A stretch of DNA of 64,000 bases from Paenibacillus sp. SYP-B3998. Its GTDB lineage: Bacteria; Bacillota; Bacilli; Paenibacillales; NBRC-103111. Below the pieces are notes generated by a model. That model searched no databases, was not told the origin of the DNA, and saw nothing but the letters and a program-made list of their open reading frames with translations. The stretch covers positions 806,001 through 870,000 of the forward strand of contig NZ_JAAIKC010000001.1 in NCBI RefSeq assembly GCF_010820665.1, in the 5' to 3' direction. Below, piece after piece: positions 8,991 to 17,729 of this stretch (positions are counted from its first letter, which is position 1; each line of letters starts with the position of its first letter). The translations under genes were made by a program, and so were the position numbers.

Positions 8991-9018
8991 AAACACCGTT
9001 GTGATAATCGGTGTTTTT
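8991..9018 (+). terminator. Second hairpin with T run
   Basis: AAACACCG pairs with CGGTGTTT around a ten-base loop and is followed by TTCC-interrupted T residues. It lies between the GNAT gene and the response regulator and could be a backup terminator or part of the bce-type leader. The sequence between it and 9142 holds the promoter of the next operon, which I could not place with confidence. Confidence 0.5.
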
Positions 9019-9142
9019 CCGTATGCATAAGGCGACTAATGTCACATGAGCGTTTGATTACAATTCATTCTTAACGCTCGGCTTGCTACTATAGATTTAA
9101 AATGATAAGTATTTACCATAGCAGAATTTTAGGAGGCACATC

Positions 9143-9844
9143 ATGTATCGAATTTTTATTGTGGAAGACGATGATAAAATAAGTGCTATTTTGAAAAAAA
9201 ATATGGAGAAATACGGATTTGAGGCTTCTTCCGTTTCGCAATTTCGCGAAATCATGCCGGAATTGGAGGCGTTTGCGCCGCACTTAGTGTTGCTGGATAT
9301 TAATCTCCCTTATTTCGACGGCTTTTATTGGTGCAGGCAAATTCGAAAGAGCTCGAGTATCCCCATCATCTTCATATCCGCGCGGGCAGGTGAGATGGAT
9401 CAGGTGATGGCTATCGAGAACGGCGGAGATGATTACATCACGAAGCCAATACATTTGGATCTCTTAATGGCAAAGGTGAAAGGTGCCCTAAGAAGAGTTT
9501 ATGGCGAATATGCCACTGCCTCTGGGCTTGACTCGGCAGTAGAAAATACACTTCATGTTCAAGGATTGCGGTTGCATCTCAGCCGCAGTGAGCTGGTTTG
9601 GAACAAGCAAAAGGCTCAACTCACAAAAAATGAGCAATTGTTGGCTGAATGCTTGATGCAGACACCTGGAGAGATCGTCTCTCGTGAACAACTTCTGGAA
9701 GCACTGTGGGATGATGTGCAGTTTGTAGATGACAATACATTAACCGTTAATGTAACTAGACTTCGGAAGAAGCTGGAAGATATTGGACTGCCAACGGCGG
9801 TTGAGACGGTTCGTGGTCAAGGCTATAAGCTTGTACTGGAGTGA
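9143..9844 (+). CDS. BceR-type response regulator
   Basis: OmpR/PhoB-family response regulator of 233 residues. The receiver domain holds the acidic pair in FIVEDDDK, the phospho-accepting Asp in LLDINLPYFDG near residue 54, and the conserved Lys in YITKPIHLD. The C-terminal winged helix ends with the typical VETVRGQGYKLV. Its cognate kinase, an ABC ATPase and a permease follow in the BceRS-BceAB order, so it probably activates the transporter genes in response to a cell-wall-active peptide. AGGAGG precedes the ATG. The inducer is unknown. Confidence 0.9.
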   Translation: MYRIFIVEDDDKISAILKKNMEKYGFEASSVSQFREIMPELEAFAPHLVLLDINLPYFDGFYWCRQIRKSSSIPIIFISARAGEMDQVMAIENGGDDYITKPIHLDLLMAKVKGALRRVYGEYATASGLDSAVENTLHVQGLRLHLSRSELVWNKQKAQLTKNEQLLAECLMQTPGEIVSREQLLEALWDDVQFVDDNTLTVNVTRLRKKLEDIGLPTAVETVRGQGYKLVLE

Positions 9845-9856
9845 GGGGTTGAGTTA

Positions 9857-10936
9857 ATGAATAAGAGATTAGTCGCATTTTTTGTAAGTGATCGGTTATT
9901 CCATATTTTTTTATGTGTGTTTATTATCGGGTTGAGTGTGGGATTCATGCTGTTGGATAGGGAACGTTATCCAGGTGCAATGGAATGGGGGACGATTTCT
10001 TATTTTGTAGTGCTTGCTTTATTTTTTATCGGTTTGTGGCTGGCTGTTGATTATGTACGTCAGAAAGCTTTTTTCATGCAAGTTAAGCATGCAATAGAGC
10101 GTTCTGGTGATTTGGGGGGCTCAGCAATCGTGCAATCTGCTGTAACGAGGGAGCAACAATTAGTTGTTCGCTTGTTGGAGGAACAGCACAGCGCTTATTT
10201 GAATGAACTTGGAAAATATCGGCGCAGCCAGGAGCTGCACAATCATTTTGTGCTGCAATGGGTGCATCATATGAAGACGCCAGTATCGGTTATCGATATG
10301 CTATCACAAGATGCTTTACAGCAGATGCCCGGTACAAAGGAGGAGCAGAAGCAGCTTATTGAGAGCATGAAGGAAGAAGCTGAGCGTATGACTAGAGGTC
10401 TGGAGATGATGCTTTATACAGCGCGCCTTGACAAGTTCGAACTCGATCTTCTTCTCAAAAGAGTGCCTCTCCACGAGTTGATTCGTGTTGTTATGAATAC
10501 GCATAAGCGTCTCTGTATCCGTCATTCTATATTTCCGCGAATCGAAGGAGAAGCATGGTTGGAAACGGATGAGAAATGGATAACGGTTGTTCTGAATCAA
10601 TTTGTTAGCAATGCGGTCAAATACAGCAAGAGCAAGCCGGGAGCCAAAGGGCTCGTTTTTCAATTGGAGTCCTTTGCTGACGGAGGCGGAAAGCTTTGTG
10701 TGACCGATGAAGGCATAGGAATAGCACCACACGATATGCCGCGCATCTTTGATCCATTTTTTACGGGTCAGAACGGACGGGAAACTGGGGAGTCGACGGG
10801 TATGGGGCTATATTTGGCGAAACAGGTGTGCGATCGACTCGGACACAGCCTTTCTGCAACTTCTGAACTTGGCGTAGGTACGACGTTTACGGTCACTTTT
10901 GAGTCTCGGGGTATTCATTTGTTCAGCAGCAAGTGA
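9857..10936 (+). CDS. BceS-type intramembrane-sensing histidine kinase
   Basis: Histidine kinase of 359 residues. Two N-terminal membrane helices (about residues 14-34 and 42-62) are separated by only a short loop, the hallmark of intramembrane-sensing kinases that rely on an ABC permease for ligand detection. The phosphorylated His lies in WVHHMKTPVSVIDML, followed by ATP-binding N, G1 and G2 boxes (NQFVSNAVKYS, DEGIGIA, GMGLYLAKQ). It starts 13 bases after the regulator. Because the neighbouring permease lacks the extracellular domain that normally senses the peptide, how this kinase receives its signal is an open question. Confidence 0.9.
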   Translation: MNKRLVAFFVSDRLFHIFLCVFIIGLSVGFMLLDRERYPGAMEWGTISYFVVLALFFIGLWLAVDYVRQKAFFMQVKHAIERSGDLGGSAIVQSAVTREQQLVVRLLEEQHSAYLNELGKYRRSQELHNHFVLQWVHHMKTPVSVIDMLSQDALQQMPGTKEEQKQLIESMKEEAERMTRGLEMMLYTARLDKFELDLLLKRVPLHELIRVVMNTHKRLCIRHSIFPRIEGEAWLETDEKWITVVLNQFVSNAVKYSKSKPGAKGLVFQLESFADGGGKLCVTDEGIGIAPHDMPRIFDPFFTGQNGRETGESTGMGLYLAKQVCDRLGHSLSATSELGVGTTFTVTFESRGIHLFSSK

Positions 10937-11044
10937 CAATTTTGTAAGGTGTTTTGAAAGGGAAATCGATGGGTTCAATGCCTCCTTCGGGCTATACTTA
11001 CGATATCGAAGCTTCGACAGACCGAAACAAGGAGGTAGCGAATC

Positions 11045-11821
11045 ATGATTGTACTTAAAACGCAGGGACTTGGCAAAATATATAGTTCTATAGGAAATGT
11101 TGCTTACCAAGCACTAGAAGACATTGATTTACAGGTAGAGAATGGTGAGTTTGTCGGAATCATGGGACCTTCGGGAAGTGGAAAGACGACCCTTCTCAAT
11201 TTATTGGCGACGATAGACAGTCCTACAGCAGGCCATATTGAAATTAACGGGGTTAATCCGAGCAAGCTTAGCGATAAAAATCTGGCGCTGTTTAGGAGAC
11301 ATCAGCTTGGGTTTGTCTTTCAGGATTTCAACCTGTTGGACACTTTGTCGATCAAGGAAAATATTATTTTACCACTGGTGTTGGAAGGCATAGCTCCCAA
11401 GGTAATTGAACAGAGACTTCAGCCGCTTGCTCAGTTGCTGCAAATCGCTGGTATTTTGGATAAACGAAGTTACGAAGTTTCCGGTGGGCAGAAGCAACGA
11501 GTGGCGATTGCTCGCGCCTTTATGCATCAACCTTCCCTTGTGTTAGCGGATGAGCTAACCGGGAATCTAGATTCAAAGGCTGCGAAGGATGTCATGGATG
11601 CGTTGAAAGATATGAACGAACAATCAAAAACGACTGTGCTCATGGTGACTCACGATCCTTTCTCGGCGAGCTACTGTGGGCGTATTATCTTCATTAAAGA
11701 TGGCAAGATTTTCTCGGAAATACGGCGCGGCGTTAATCAAAAAGCTTTTTTTCAACAAATATTGGACGCGCTGAGCGTGCTGGGAGGGAATTTCGATGAC
11801 GTTCCGATCACTCGCTTTTAG
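11045..11821 (+). CDS. BceA-type ABC transporter ATP-binding protein
   Basis: ATPase of the LolD/MacB/BceA group, 258 residues, with Walker A (GPSGSGKTT), signature (VSGGQKQR), Walker B (LVLADEL, a conservative change of the usual DEP) and switch His (MVTHDP). The family pairs with a single permease protein and works together with the cognate two-component system. A 108-base gap separates it from the kinase gene. That gap contains TATACT at about 10993-10998 and a good AAGGAGGT site, so a regulator-dependent promoter in front of the transporter genes is likely, as in bce operons. Confidence 0.9.
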   Translation: MIVLKTQGLGKIYSSIGNVAYQALEDIDLQVENGEFVGIMGPSGSGKTTLLNLLATIDSPTAGHIEINGVNPSKLSDKNLALFRRHQLGFVFQDFNLLDTLSIKENIILPLVLEGIAPKVIEQRLQPLAQLLQIAGILDKRSYEVSGGQKQRVAIARAFMHQPSLVLADELTGNLDSKAAKDVMDALKDMNEQSKTTVLMVTHDPFSASYCGRIIFIKDGKIFSEIRRGVNQKAFFQQILDALSVLGGNFDDVPITRF

Positions 11822-13127
11822 CAACATTCGAGGCAAATGGCGGTCCTATAGCGCATTTTTTATGAGCAGTGTGTTTTCCGTGATGATTTTCTATATTTAT
11901 GCTGCTTTTCTTGCACATCCCGACGTAGTGGGTGGCCATCTATTGGCCGCTGAGAAGGTAAGGCAAGGCATGGAGTTTTGCGAATATGTGATCGTCATTT
12001 TCTCCTTTTTGTTTGTACTCTATTCGAATTCAGCGTTTTTGAAGACAAGAAAGCAAGAATTCGGGCTCTTTTCGTTGTTTGGGATGACTCGATTACAAAT
12101 TCGCAAACTTCTCATCTATGAGAATATGGCAATCGCGATATTAGCCATCTTAACGGGCATCGGCCTGGGCATGTTGTTCAGCAAGCTGTTCTTTATGGCG
12201 CTTGCAAACCTGCTGCATATGAACAATTCCATTGCTTTTGCAGTACCCCTCCAAGCAATATGGCTAACGGCAGGGGGGTTCTTCATGCTGTTTACACTCA
12301 TCTCGCTATGGACGGCGCTCAGGGTGAGCAGATTGGAAATCGCGGAAATGCTTCGAGCTTCACGGCAGCCGAAGGGACGGCTTGTTTATTCGCCATGGTT
12401 TGCTTTGCTTGCCGTTATTTGCCTAGGAGCCGCTTATGTTATGGCGTTGCTCCTCACTCCGGCCAATCTCGATCTGTTTGTACTGCTTATCCTGATTATG
12501 GTAATGATCGGTACATATTTATTATTCACTCAGCTAAGCATAATGCTGCTTCGGGCTATTCAAAAGCGTTACAGTGTCTATTACTATCGAACGAATATGA
12601 TCGTTATTGCCCAGCTTAGCTACAAGATGAAGGATAATGCGCGAATGTTATTTATCGTATCGATTTTAAGCGCTGTAATTTTAACGGTTTCGAGTGCCTT
12701 TTACATTTTAGGATATACGGCTCAATATGATGATATGAAGGAAAAGGCTGCGTTGATGAGGTTTATCGGGCTGTTTATCAGCCTGCTGTTCTTCATCGCA
12801 TCCGGCAGCATAACGTACTTCAAGCTTTTTACAGAGCTGCTGGAAGATCAAATGCAATTTCAAGCACTGACCCGGATCGGCATGACTGAAGGTGAAATTC
12901 GAAAAATCATCAATACGCAAATCGGTCTTATTTTCTTTGTACCTTGCATAGTGGGCATTGTCCACTCACTGGTCGCGATGAAAGCATTAGACAATCTGCT
13001 GCAGTCATCCAATTGGATCTATTCGTTCGTCGTTATCGGCATTTATTTGGTCATGCAGACGGTATACTTCCTTGTCACCTGCAACAGCTATATGAAAAGC
13101 ATACTTCCGAGGAGAAAATTACTATGA
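11796..13127 (+). CDS. BceB-type permease lacking the large extracellular domain
   Basis: FtsX/BceB-family permease of 443 residues, overlapping the ATPase gene by 26 bases. About ten membrane helices can be placed (roughly 16-38, 63-80, 105-132, 150-172, 200-220, 225-245, 284-306, 322-345, 372-392, 408-428). BceB proteins are normally about 620-660 residues because some 200 residues of extracellular domain sit between helices 7 and 8. Here those helices are joined by about 15 residues (near 307-320). The reading frame is continuous and both FtsX halves are intact, so this looks like clean domain loss rather than a frameshift. The peptide-recognition function is therefore probably altered or lost. 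Confidence 0.88.
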   Translation: MTFRSLAFSNIRGKWRSYSAFFMSSVFSVMIFYIYAAFLAHPDVVGGHLLAAEKVRQGMEFCEYVIVIFSFLFVLYSNSAFLKTRKQEFGLFSLFGMTRLQIRKLLIYENMAIAILAILTGIGLGMLFSKLFFMALANLLHMNNSIAFAVPLQAIWLTAGGFFMLFTLISLWTALRVSRLEIAEMLRASRQPKGRLVYSPWFALLAVICLGAAYVMALLLTPANLDLFVLLILIMVMIGTYLLFTQLSIMLLRAIQKRYSVYYYRTNMIVIAQLSYKMKDNARMLFIVSILSAVILTVSSAFYILGYTAQYDDMKEKAALMRFIGLFISLLFFIASGSITYFKLFTELLEDQMQFQALTRIGMTEGEIRKIINTQIGLIFFVPCIVGIVHSLVAMKALDNLLQSSNWIYSFVVIGIYLVMQTVYFLVTCNSYMKSILPRRKLL

Positions 13128-14617
13128 AGATCAAATTATACAAGTTGATGATGATTGTAACGTTTACGTTATACGTTTTATTTTCACCGTTTACAGCTTA
13201 TGCCGAGTCGGATGAATGGAATGTCGATGCGGCAAAAATCGATACGTTCATGGAGTCTGCTATAAACAGATTTCACATACCCGGGGCTGCACTCGGCATA
13301 ATAAAGGGCGATCAGACGGTTTATCTAAAAGGCTACGGTTTCTCCGGTCCTGAGAAAACGCCTGTCACGCCGCAGACTCCATTTGTCCTCGGCTCTACGA
13401 GTAAGTCATTTACTGCCTTAGCTATCATGCAATTGGTTGAAGAAGGAAAGATTGATCTAGATGCGCCGATAAAGCGATATTTACCATGGTTTCGATTAGC
13501 CGATGAAGAAGCGTCCAAACACATTTTAGTCAAACATTTATTGAATCAAACTAGCGGACTTTCCACTTATGACGGCCGACTTGGCATGATGAACGGTAAT
13601 AAGTCCGTAGAGGAACATATTCGAGATCTGACACATACGTCGCTTTCCAATCCTGTTGGATCTGTATTTCAATATTCAAACTTAAACTATAATATTCTCG
13701 GTGGAATCGTTCAAGCGGTATCTGGAGAACCTTTCACCCAATATGTAAGCAATCACATCTTCAAGCAACTGGACATGGTGCATAGCTATGCTTCACCAGA
13801 AAAGGCTCAAAATGATGGTTTGGCAACAGGGTACCAGCCTGTATTTGGCTTCATGGCTCCGACCAAACAATTAAGACATGAGGGTACGGTTGCATCAGGT
13901 TATTTAATTTCAAGTGCGGAGGATATGTCGAATTATTTAATTGCTCAAATCAACCGCGGACATTTCAAAAACAAGACCGTATTATCCGAAGAAGGTGTTG
14001 AGCTCATGCACCGTCCCTCTTCATCTATGGGAGATGGCGTATTTTACGCGATGGGCTGGAGTGTCAATAAGAATGTAATTTTCCATAACGGTGTAACTGA
14101 AAATACGTATTCATTTATGGTTATGAATGGGGATTATGGCATAGTCCTTCTTATAAACGCAAATGATTTCCTCATTTCCTACGATAGCATTGTTGCGGGG
14201 ATTAACGGAATTCTCCACGGGCAAGAGCGATCACAAGCTGACTTACCCGATTTTAGCAAGACATACCTGATTGTAGATCTAATCGTACTGATAGGTTTAG
14301 GTTTAGTCTCGAGGTCGATCTACAATCTATTTAAATGGAAAGCGAGATTTAAAGCCACGACTTTGCGTATTTTTATCAATTATGTCTACATTTTGTTATT
14401 TAACTTGTTGCTTCCTATAGGGATAGTTATATATTTACCTAAACTAGCTCAAGCTCCCTGGTCGGTTGCATTTTCATTCTTACCAGGATTAGGACAGGTT
14501 CTTTATTTCATATCTATCCTATTGCTATGTATGGGGTTGGTCAAAGCAGTTCTTATCATTCGTAGTATGGATGGTGACAAGAAGGAGGACTTAAATCTGG
14601 TGAATTCAAGTTCGTAG
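13124..14617 (+). CDS. Secreted, membrane-anchored serine hydrolase (class C beta-lactamase/PBP4* fold)
   Basis: Protein of 497 residues. A signal peptide (cleavage near AYA-ESD, residue 28) is followed by a beta-lactamase-like domain of about 320 residues with the nucleophile motif STSKSF (SxxK) and the YSNLNY (YxN) motif. The C-terminal 120 residues hold three or four membrane helices. The catalytic domain should face outside. Such proteins act as D-amino-acid esterases/peptidases or resistance factors against cell-wall drugs. The ATG overlaps the stop of the BceB-like permease (ATGA), so it belongs to the bce-type operon. The start at 13124 follows GGAGAAAATT; an upstream reading from 12944 would overlap the permease gene. 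Confidence 0.88.
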   Translation: MKIKLYKLMMIVTFTLYVLFSPFTAYAESDEWNVDAAKIDTFMESAINRFHIPGAALGIIKGDQTVYLKGYGFSGPEKTPVTPQTPFVLGSTSKSFTALAIMQLVEEGKIDLDAPIKRYLPWFRLADEEASKHILVKHLLNQTSGLSTYDGRLGMMNGNKSVEEHIRDLTHTSLSNPVGSVFQYSNLNYNILGGIVQAVSGEPFTQYVSNHIFKQLDMVHSYASPEKAQNDGLATGYQPVFGFMAPTKQLRHEGTVASGYLISSAEDMSNYLIAQINRGHFKNKTVLSEEGVELMHRPSSSMGDGVFYAMGWSVNKNVIFHNGVTENTYSFMVMNGDYGIVLLINANDFLISYDSIVAGINGILHGQERSQADLPDFSKTYLIVDLIVLIGLGLVSRSIYNLFKWKARFKATTLRIFINYVYILLFNLLLPIGIVIYLPKLAQAPWSVAFSFLPGLGQVLYFISILLLCMGLVKAVLIIRSMDGDKKEDLNLVNSSS

Positions 14618-14654
14618 GATAATATTACTCATTATCCAGGAGATTCAACTTGCG

Positions 14655-14798
14655 ATGAACTACCCTTACACGGAAACGGATCTTGCACAAATCAGAGGCG
14701 CTCGCCACAAACATATTGTTGGCACGCCGCAGCAGGTGAAAGAAGAAATCCTCAATAGCTTGCTCCAGATGCGACTGAGGGGGACAGACAAACTGTAA
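14655..14798 (+). pseudogene. Fragment of a luciferase-like flavin monooxygenase
   Basis: The 47-codon frame translates to the C-terminal region of an LLM-class oxidoreductase: YPYTETDLAQIRGAR followed by HIVGTPQQVKEEIL, which is the characteristic end of YvbT/luciferase-type proteins. No upstream part of such a gene is present; the serine hydrolase gene ends 37 bases earlier. It also has no convincing start signal. It is a remnant left by deletion, not a gene. Confidence 0.75.
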
Positions 14799-14828
14799 AA
14801 GAAAATATTGAGGAGCATCTATTAATGA

Positions 14829-15349
14829 GTTAACCAAGCAGGCTTGGGCATTGTTTCTGTATTCGAAACGACTGCGAGCCGAGCATTAGGCGGTCGTGCT
14901 GCAGGCCTTGCCGATGGCGCAACGGCCGTTCAAGTAGCACAGAAAGTAGGACAGCCAACTGGCAGCTGCATATACTTTGCTGTTGACTTCAAAGCCACTC
15001 CAGAGTTTACAACTGGTGTGTACGGATCGCACGCGGTAGTGGAAGCTGTCCGAGCAGCAGGCGCATGCTCGCGCTTCTGGCAAACCAGAGCATGGAGCTA
15101 TGGTAAGCATTCGGCAGCGGCACATATTTATCAATACGATTGTGGCCCATAAGGTTTAGGTATGCCAATAAACGGAATTGGCGTAGATCTGAACTATGGA
15201 TATGGGAATGAAGGAGCATGGAACGCGCGGATAAAATTATTGGTGTTCTAGCAGCTGTGTATGGCGTATGTGTGGATCAAACAAGTAAAGATGAGGTCCA
15301 TAGGTTAGCTAACGAGCTGCGAAAAGCATCTGGGCAGCCTGAGCAGTAA
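14829..15349 (+). pseudogene. Decayed DUF1906 (glycoside-hydrolase-like) protein
   Basis: The frames here encode pieces of a DUF1906/Rv2525c-type glycoside-hydrolase-like protein. The order is NQAGLGIVSVFETTASRALG, then a conserved GLADGATAVQVAQKVGQP block, FAVDF, TTGVYGS, and after a stop GVDLNYGYGNEG. Defects are visible. The N-terminal third is missing. About 20 residues are deleted after FAVDFKATPEF. A TAA at 15150-15152 replaces what is usually Gln. A frame change near 15220 separates the small C-terminal tail (15219-15347, ending HRLANELRKASGQ). The same tail motif occurs as an intact short gene at 34012. Confidence 0.8.
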
Positions 15350-15355
15350 AAGATG

Positions 15356-15394
15356 AAATCCCCGCTGGCGTAGGCTGGCGGGGATTTTTTTATG
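15356..15394 (+). terminator. Terminator between convergent units
   Basis: AATCCCCGC pairs with GCGGGGATT around a short loop and is followed by seven T residues on the plus strand. It closes the decayed DUF1906 region and separates it from the minus-strand Calx-beta gene, whose stop is eight bases away. Confidence 0.85.
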
Positions 15395-15402
15395 TATTTA
15401 CA

Positions 15403-16128
15403 TTAATCTGCATCTCTGATCACAACAGTTGTCTCTGATTTTTCACCTATTGCCGTTACATGGCCATCTGGTCTATACAGCTTTATGCCAAAAGTTTCTA
15501 ATGGTTCAGTTTTATGATCATTAATTAGTTTGATTTCGATTGTTTTACTTGTTTCACCAGGTCTAAAGATTACAACCCTTTCATGATCTTCACCTGGAAC
15601 ATAATCTTTATAACTTATAGCGGATCTATCGACTGTATAGTAACACAATACCGATCTTTCGCTAACGTTTCCTTTGCGGACTAGCTTAATAGTGGCTTTT
15701 CCATTTTCCTCAGAGGCCATTTGTGCGCGTGTGTCGAATTCAATCGTCGGACTAGGTTCATAAAAAACGGTTCTGGTTTCCTTGAGTACTTTACCTGAAT
15801 GGAAGGTTAACTTAAATGTTATCTTTTTCTCACCTCTTTCCATGCCAGCTAATGATACAGTATCATAAATTAACCACTCCCACTTCCAATTTTTCAAAGG
15901 GAAAGAACGTCCTTCGACTTCTAAAGTTGCGGTATACTGTTCAGGTACAGGCGCAGAAATACTAGCATGAACATAAAAAATCGTTCCTACAACTTCGGAT
16001 TCTAGAGGACTCCATCTAAGTCCAATCTCATCTTCTGCAAGGGCTTTATTTGGAATCTGAAGGGCGGAGAAGAACAGCGGTACGACAATTAATAATACGA
16101 AAGCTAGTTTTTTCCAATTTAAAATCAT
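15403..16128 (-). CDS. Secreted Calx-beta domain protein
   Basis: Protein of 241 residues with an N-terminal signal peptide (hydrophobic stretch about residues 8-26, likely cleavage after KALA). Residues about 130-240 form a Calx-beta repeat: an EENGKATIKLVRKG strand, the ISYKDYVPGE calcium-loop type segment and a final TVVIRDAD. The first half (about 35-125) is an unassigned beta-rich region. Calx-beta modules bind calcium and occur in surface adhesion or matrix proteins. No anchor or neighbouring secretion gene is seen, so it is probably released or loosely wall-associated. It is monocistronic between decayed regions. Confidence 0.75.
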   Translation of the reverse strand: MILNWKKLAFVLLIVVPLFFSALQIPNKALAEDEIGLRWSPLESEVVGTIFYVHASISAPVPEQYTATLEVEGRSFPLKNWKWEWLIYDTVSLAGMERGEKKITFKLTFHSGKVLKETRTVFYEPSPTIEFDTRAQMASEENGKATIKLVRKGNVSERSVLCYYTVDRSAISYKDYVPGEDHERVVIFRPGETSKTIEIKLINDHKTEPLETFGIKLYRPDGHVTAIGEKSETTVVIRDAD

Positions 16129-16143
16129 TTCTTTATAAACCTC

Positions 16144-16680
16144 CTAGTTAATTATCCCATAATTATAGCGGGAAAAGTAAATATCTGGAATAGGCTTGGA
16201 GGAACATAAGTAATTGTGAAACTGATAGAACAGTGTCGAAAAAACGAAATCCCTCGTTGACCTTAAATGGTTAGTGTTTTTTTTTGCTAACCTTTTTGTG
16301 GCCGCAACCAGTAAATAAGATGTTCGGTGTCGGCTCGCGCATGACAGCACATTTTGCTCGTCTTGGAATGACCGCGATCGGCGATTCCATATCGAACCCA
16401 TGATCTTTCATTTCTTGCACCCAATATGTTGAATTCCAACGATCATACTGAATTCGACGAAAGGCTTGGACGAGAAACTAAGGCTATTCAACATAGACGG
16501 ATCCGACAAAGAGTGATCTTATAAGGAGAACTACCGATGAATCGTGATGATAAGCGGCGCATTTTTCAAAAATTAAGCGAACGCTTTTCTTGAGCGCTTA
16601 GTTCGGGATCAATAGACCGACTCTCAGGGTTGGGAATTGAAACAGTAGTAAGAGGAATGATTCTAAGTTGAAATTCTTCG
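16144..16680. other. About 0.5 kb of unassigned, probably decayed sequence
   Basis: No convincing gene was found. On the minus strand, frames between 16480 and 16150 give protein-like strings (for example DRWNSTYWVQEMKDHG and MESPIAVIPRRAK) interrupted by stops; they could come from a dead transposase or other gene, but I cannot name it. GGTTAG/CTAACC flank a T-rich loop at 16269-16292 and are followed by TTTTT. A ribosome-binding-site-like AAGGAG precedes an 18-codon frame at 16537-16593, which ends in a small inverted repeat. I do not claim it as a gene. Confidence 0.4.
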
Positions 16681-16701
16681 TTGATAATGATAATCTTTAT
16701 C
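16668..16701 (+). promoter_or_regulatory. Fur box overlapping a probable sigma-A promoter
   Basis: GATAATGATAATCTTTATC at 16683-16701 differs from the 19-bp Fur consensus GATAATGATAATCATTATC at one position. A candidate promoter TTGAAA (16668-16673), 17-base spacer, TAATCT (16691-16696) places the Fur box over the -10 element. Iron-replete Fur would therefore block transcription of the lipoprotein gene that starts at 16726. Confidence 0.88.
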
Positions 16702-16725
16702 ATATAGAAAAAGGAGGAGAACAAA

Positions 16726-17667
16726 TTGTACTTGAAAAAAAAAGTAGTTTTAATAGTTATGGGTGTACTGATCTTGACCACACTTTTTGGTTGCTCTTCA
16801 AATAAGGAAGCAAAGAGTAATGAGGGCATAAAAACTTCCTCATCTCAAGCTCGGGTGATTAAAGACCTGAAAGGGGAGCAAAGATTAACCGACATTCCCA
16901 AAAAAATTGCGGTTCTTGCACCTAATTTTGGGGATTATCTAGTAGCCTTAGGCGTGAAGCCTAATTCTTCTGTAGCTATAGAGAACGATCGGTTTATTAA
17001 GTATTTGACTGAAGGCTTCCAGGGGGTAAAGCCGCTAGGTACGATGAGCGCACCTAATCTTGAAGCTACATTGGAAGCTAGCCCTGACTTGATAATTGCC
17101 TTTGAATCCCAAGATAAAGTATATGATCAATTACAAAAAATAGCGCCTACCTTGCTACTTGAGCGTTTTGCTGATTGGCGGACGAATATTGTCACTTTTG
17201 GGCAAATCACAGGTAAAGAGATCGAGGCGAAGAAAGTAATTGCAGATTACGATAAGAAGACAAGTGAATGGAAGACCAAGCTTTCTCAAAAGCTAGGAGA
17301 GCAAACGGTTGGCGTACTGCGGGTCAGAGATAAGGAACTGCGACTCTATATGAAATCAGGTATGGTAGGAACGAGGCTGTATAAAGAGCTTGGTTTGAAC
17401 ACGCCTTCATTGGTCGTAGATAGTAAGGACGAGTGGCTTCCGATGTCCATGGAAATGTTACCGAAAATCAATCCGGATCATATATTTCTAATGGTAGATG
17501 ATGAGGACAAAATGAAAGAATTGAAAGAATTACCCCTATGGACAAATTTGAACGCTGTTCGTTCAGGTCATGTTTATCCGATTGACACCGAATTATGGAT
17601 TACAGGGAATGGGCCGATAGGTATTAATTTGGTAGTCGATCAGGTGGCAGAGAACCTGATGCGATAA
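16726..17667 (+). CDS. Siderophore-binding lipoprotein (FecB/FhuD-like ABC component)
   Basis: Iron-siderophore substrate-binding protein of 313 residues. It starts at TTG, chosen because AAGGAGGAG lies seven bases before it and the translation gives at once a signal peptide with lipobox TLFGC (Cys near residue 23). The mature protein carries the FecB-type pattern: RLTDIPKKIAVLAPNFGDYL, then LGVKP, LGTMSAPNLEATLEASPDLI and a C-terminal WITGNGPIGINLVVDQ. It would bind ferric siderophore on the cell surface. No permease or ATPase is encoded nearby, so it must share components from elsewhere. The near-perfect Fur box upstream makes iron repression very likely. Confidence 0.92.
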   Translation: MYLKKKVVLIVMGVLILTTLFGCSSNKEAKSNEGIKTSSSQARVIKDLKGEQRLTDIPKKIAVLAPNFGDYLVALGVKPNSSVAIENDRFIKYLTEGFQGVKPLGTMSAPNLEATLEASPDLIIAFESQDKVYDQLQKIAPTLLLERFADWRTNIVTFGQITGKEIEAKKVIADYDKKTSEWKTKLSQKLGEQTVGVLRVRDKELRLYMKSGMVGTRLYKELGLNTPSLVVDSKDEWLPMSMEMLPKINPDHIFLMVDDEDKMKELKELPLWTNLNAVRSGHVYPIDTELWITGNGPIGINLVVDQVAENLMR

Positions 17668-17729
17668 GAATATATATCGTTTTGATTCCTTAACATCCAT
17701 ATGCAAGTTTGTAGAGAGGGGGAGAGCAA

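Noticed and set aside
11796..13127. A frameshifted or split BceB gene
   Set aside because: One frame runs through all ten helices to the normal C-terminus; the only difference is the missing segment between helices 7 and 8.
16144..16401. An 85-codon minus-strand frame as a gene or transposase remnant
   Set aside because: Different frames each give only short protein-like strings with stops, and I could not match them to a transposase family with certainty; listed only as unassigned sequence.
16537..16593. An 18-codon gene behind AAGGAG
   Set aside because: Too short, no recognisable product and set in decayed sequence; not supported as a gene.
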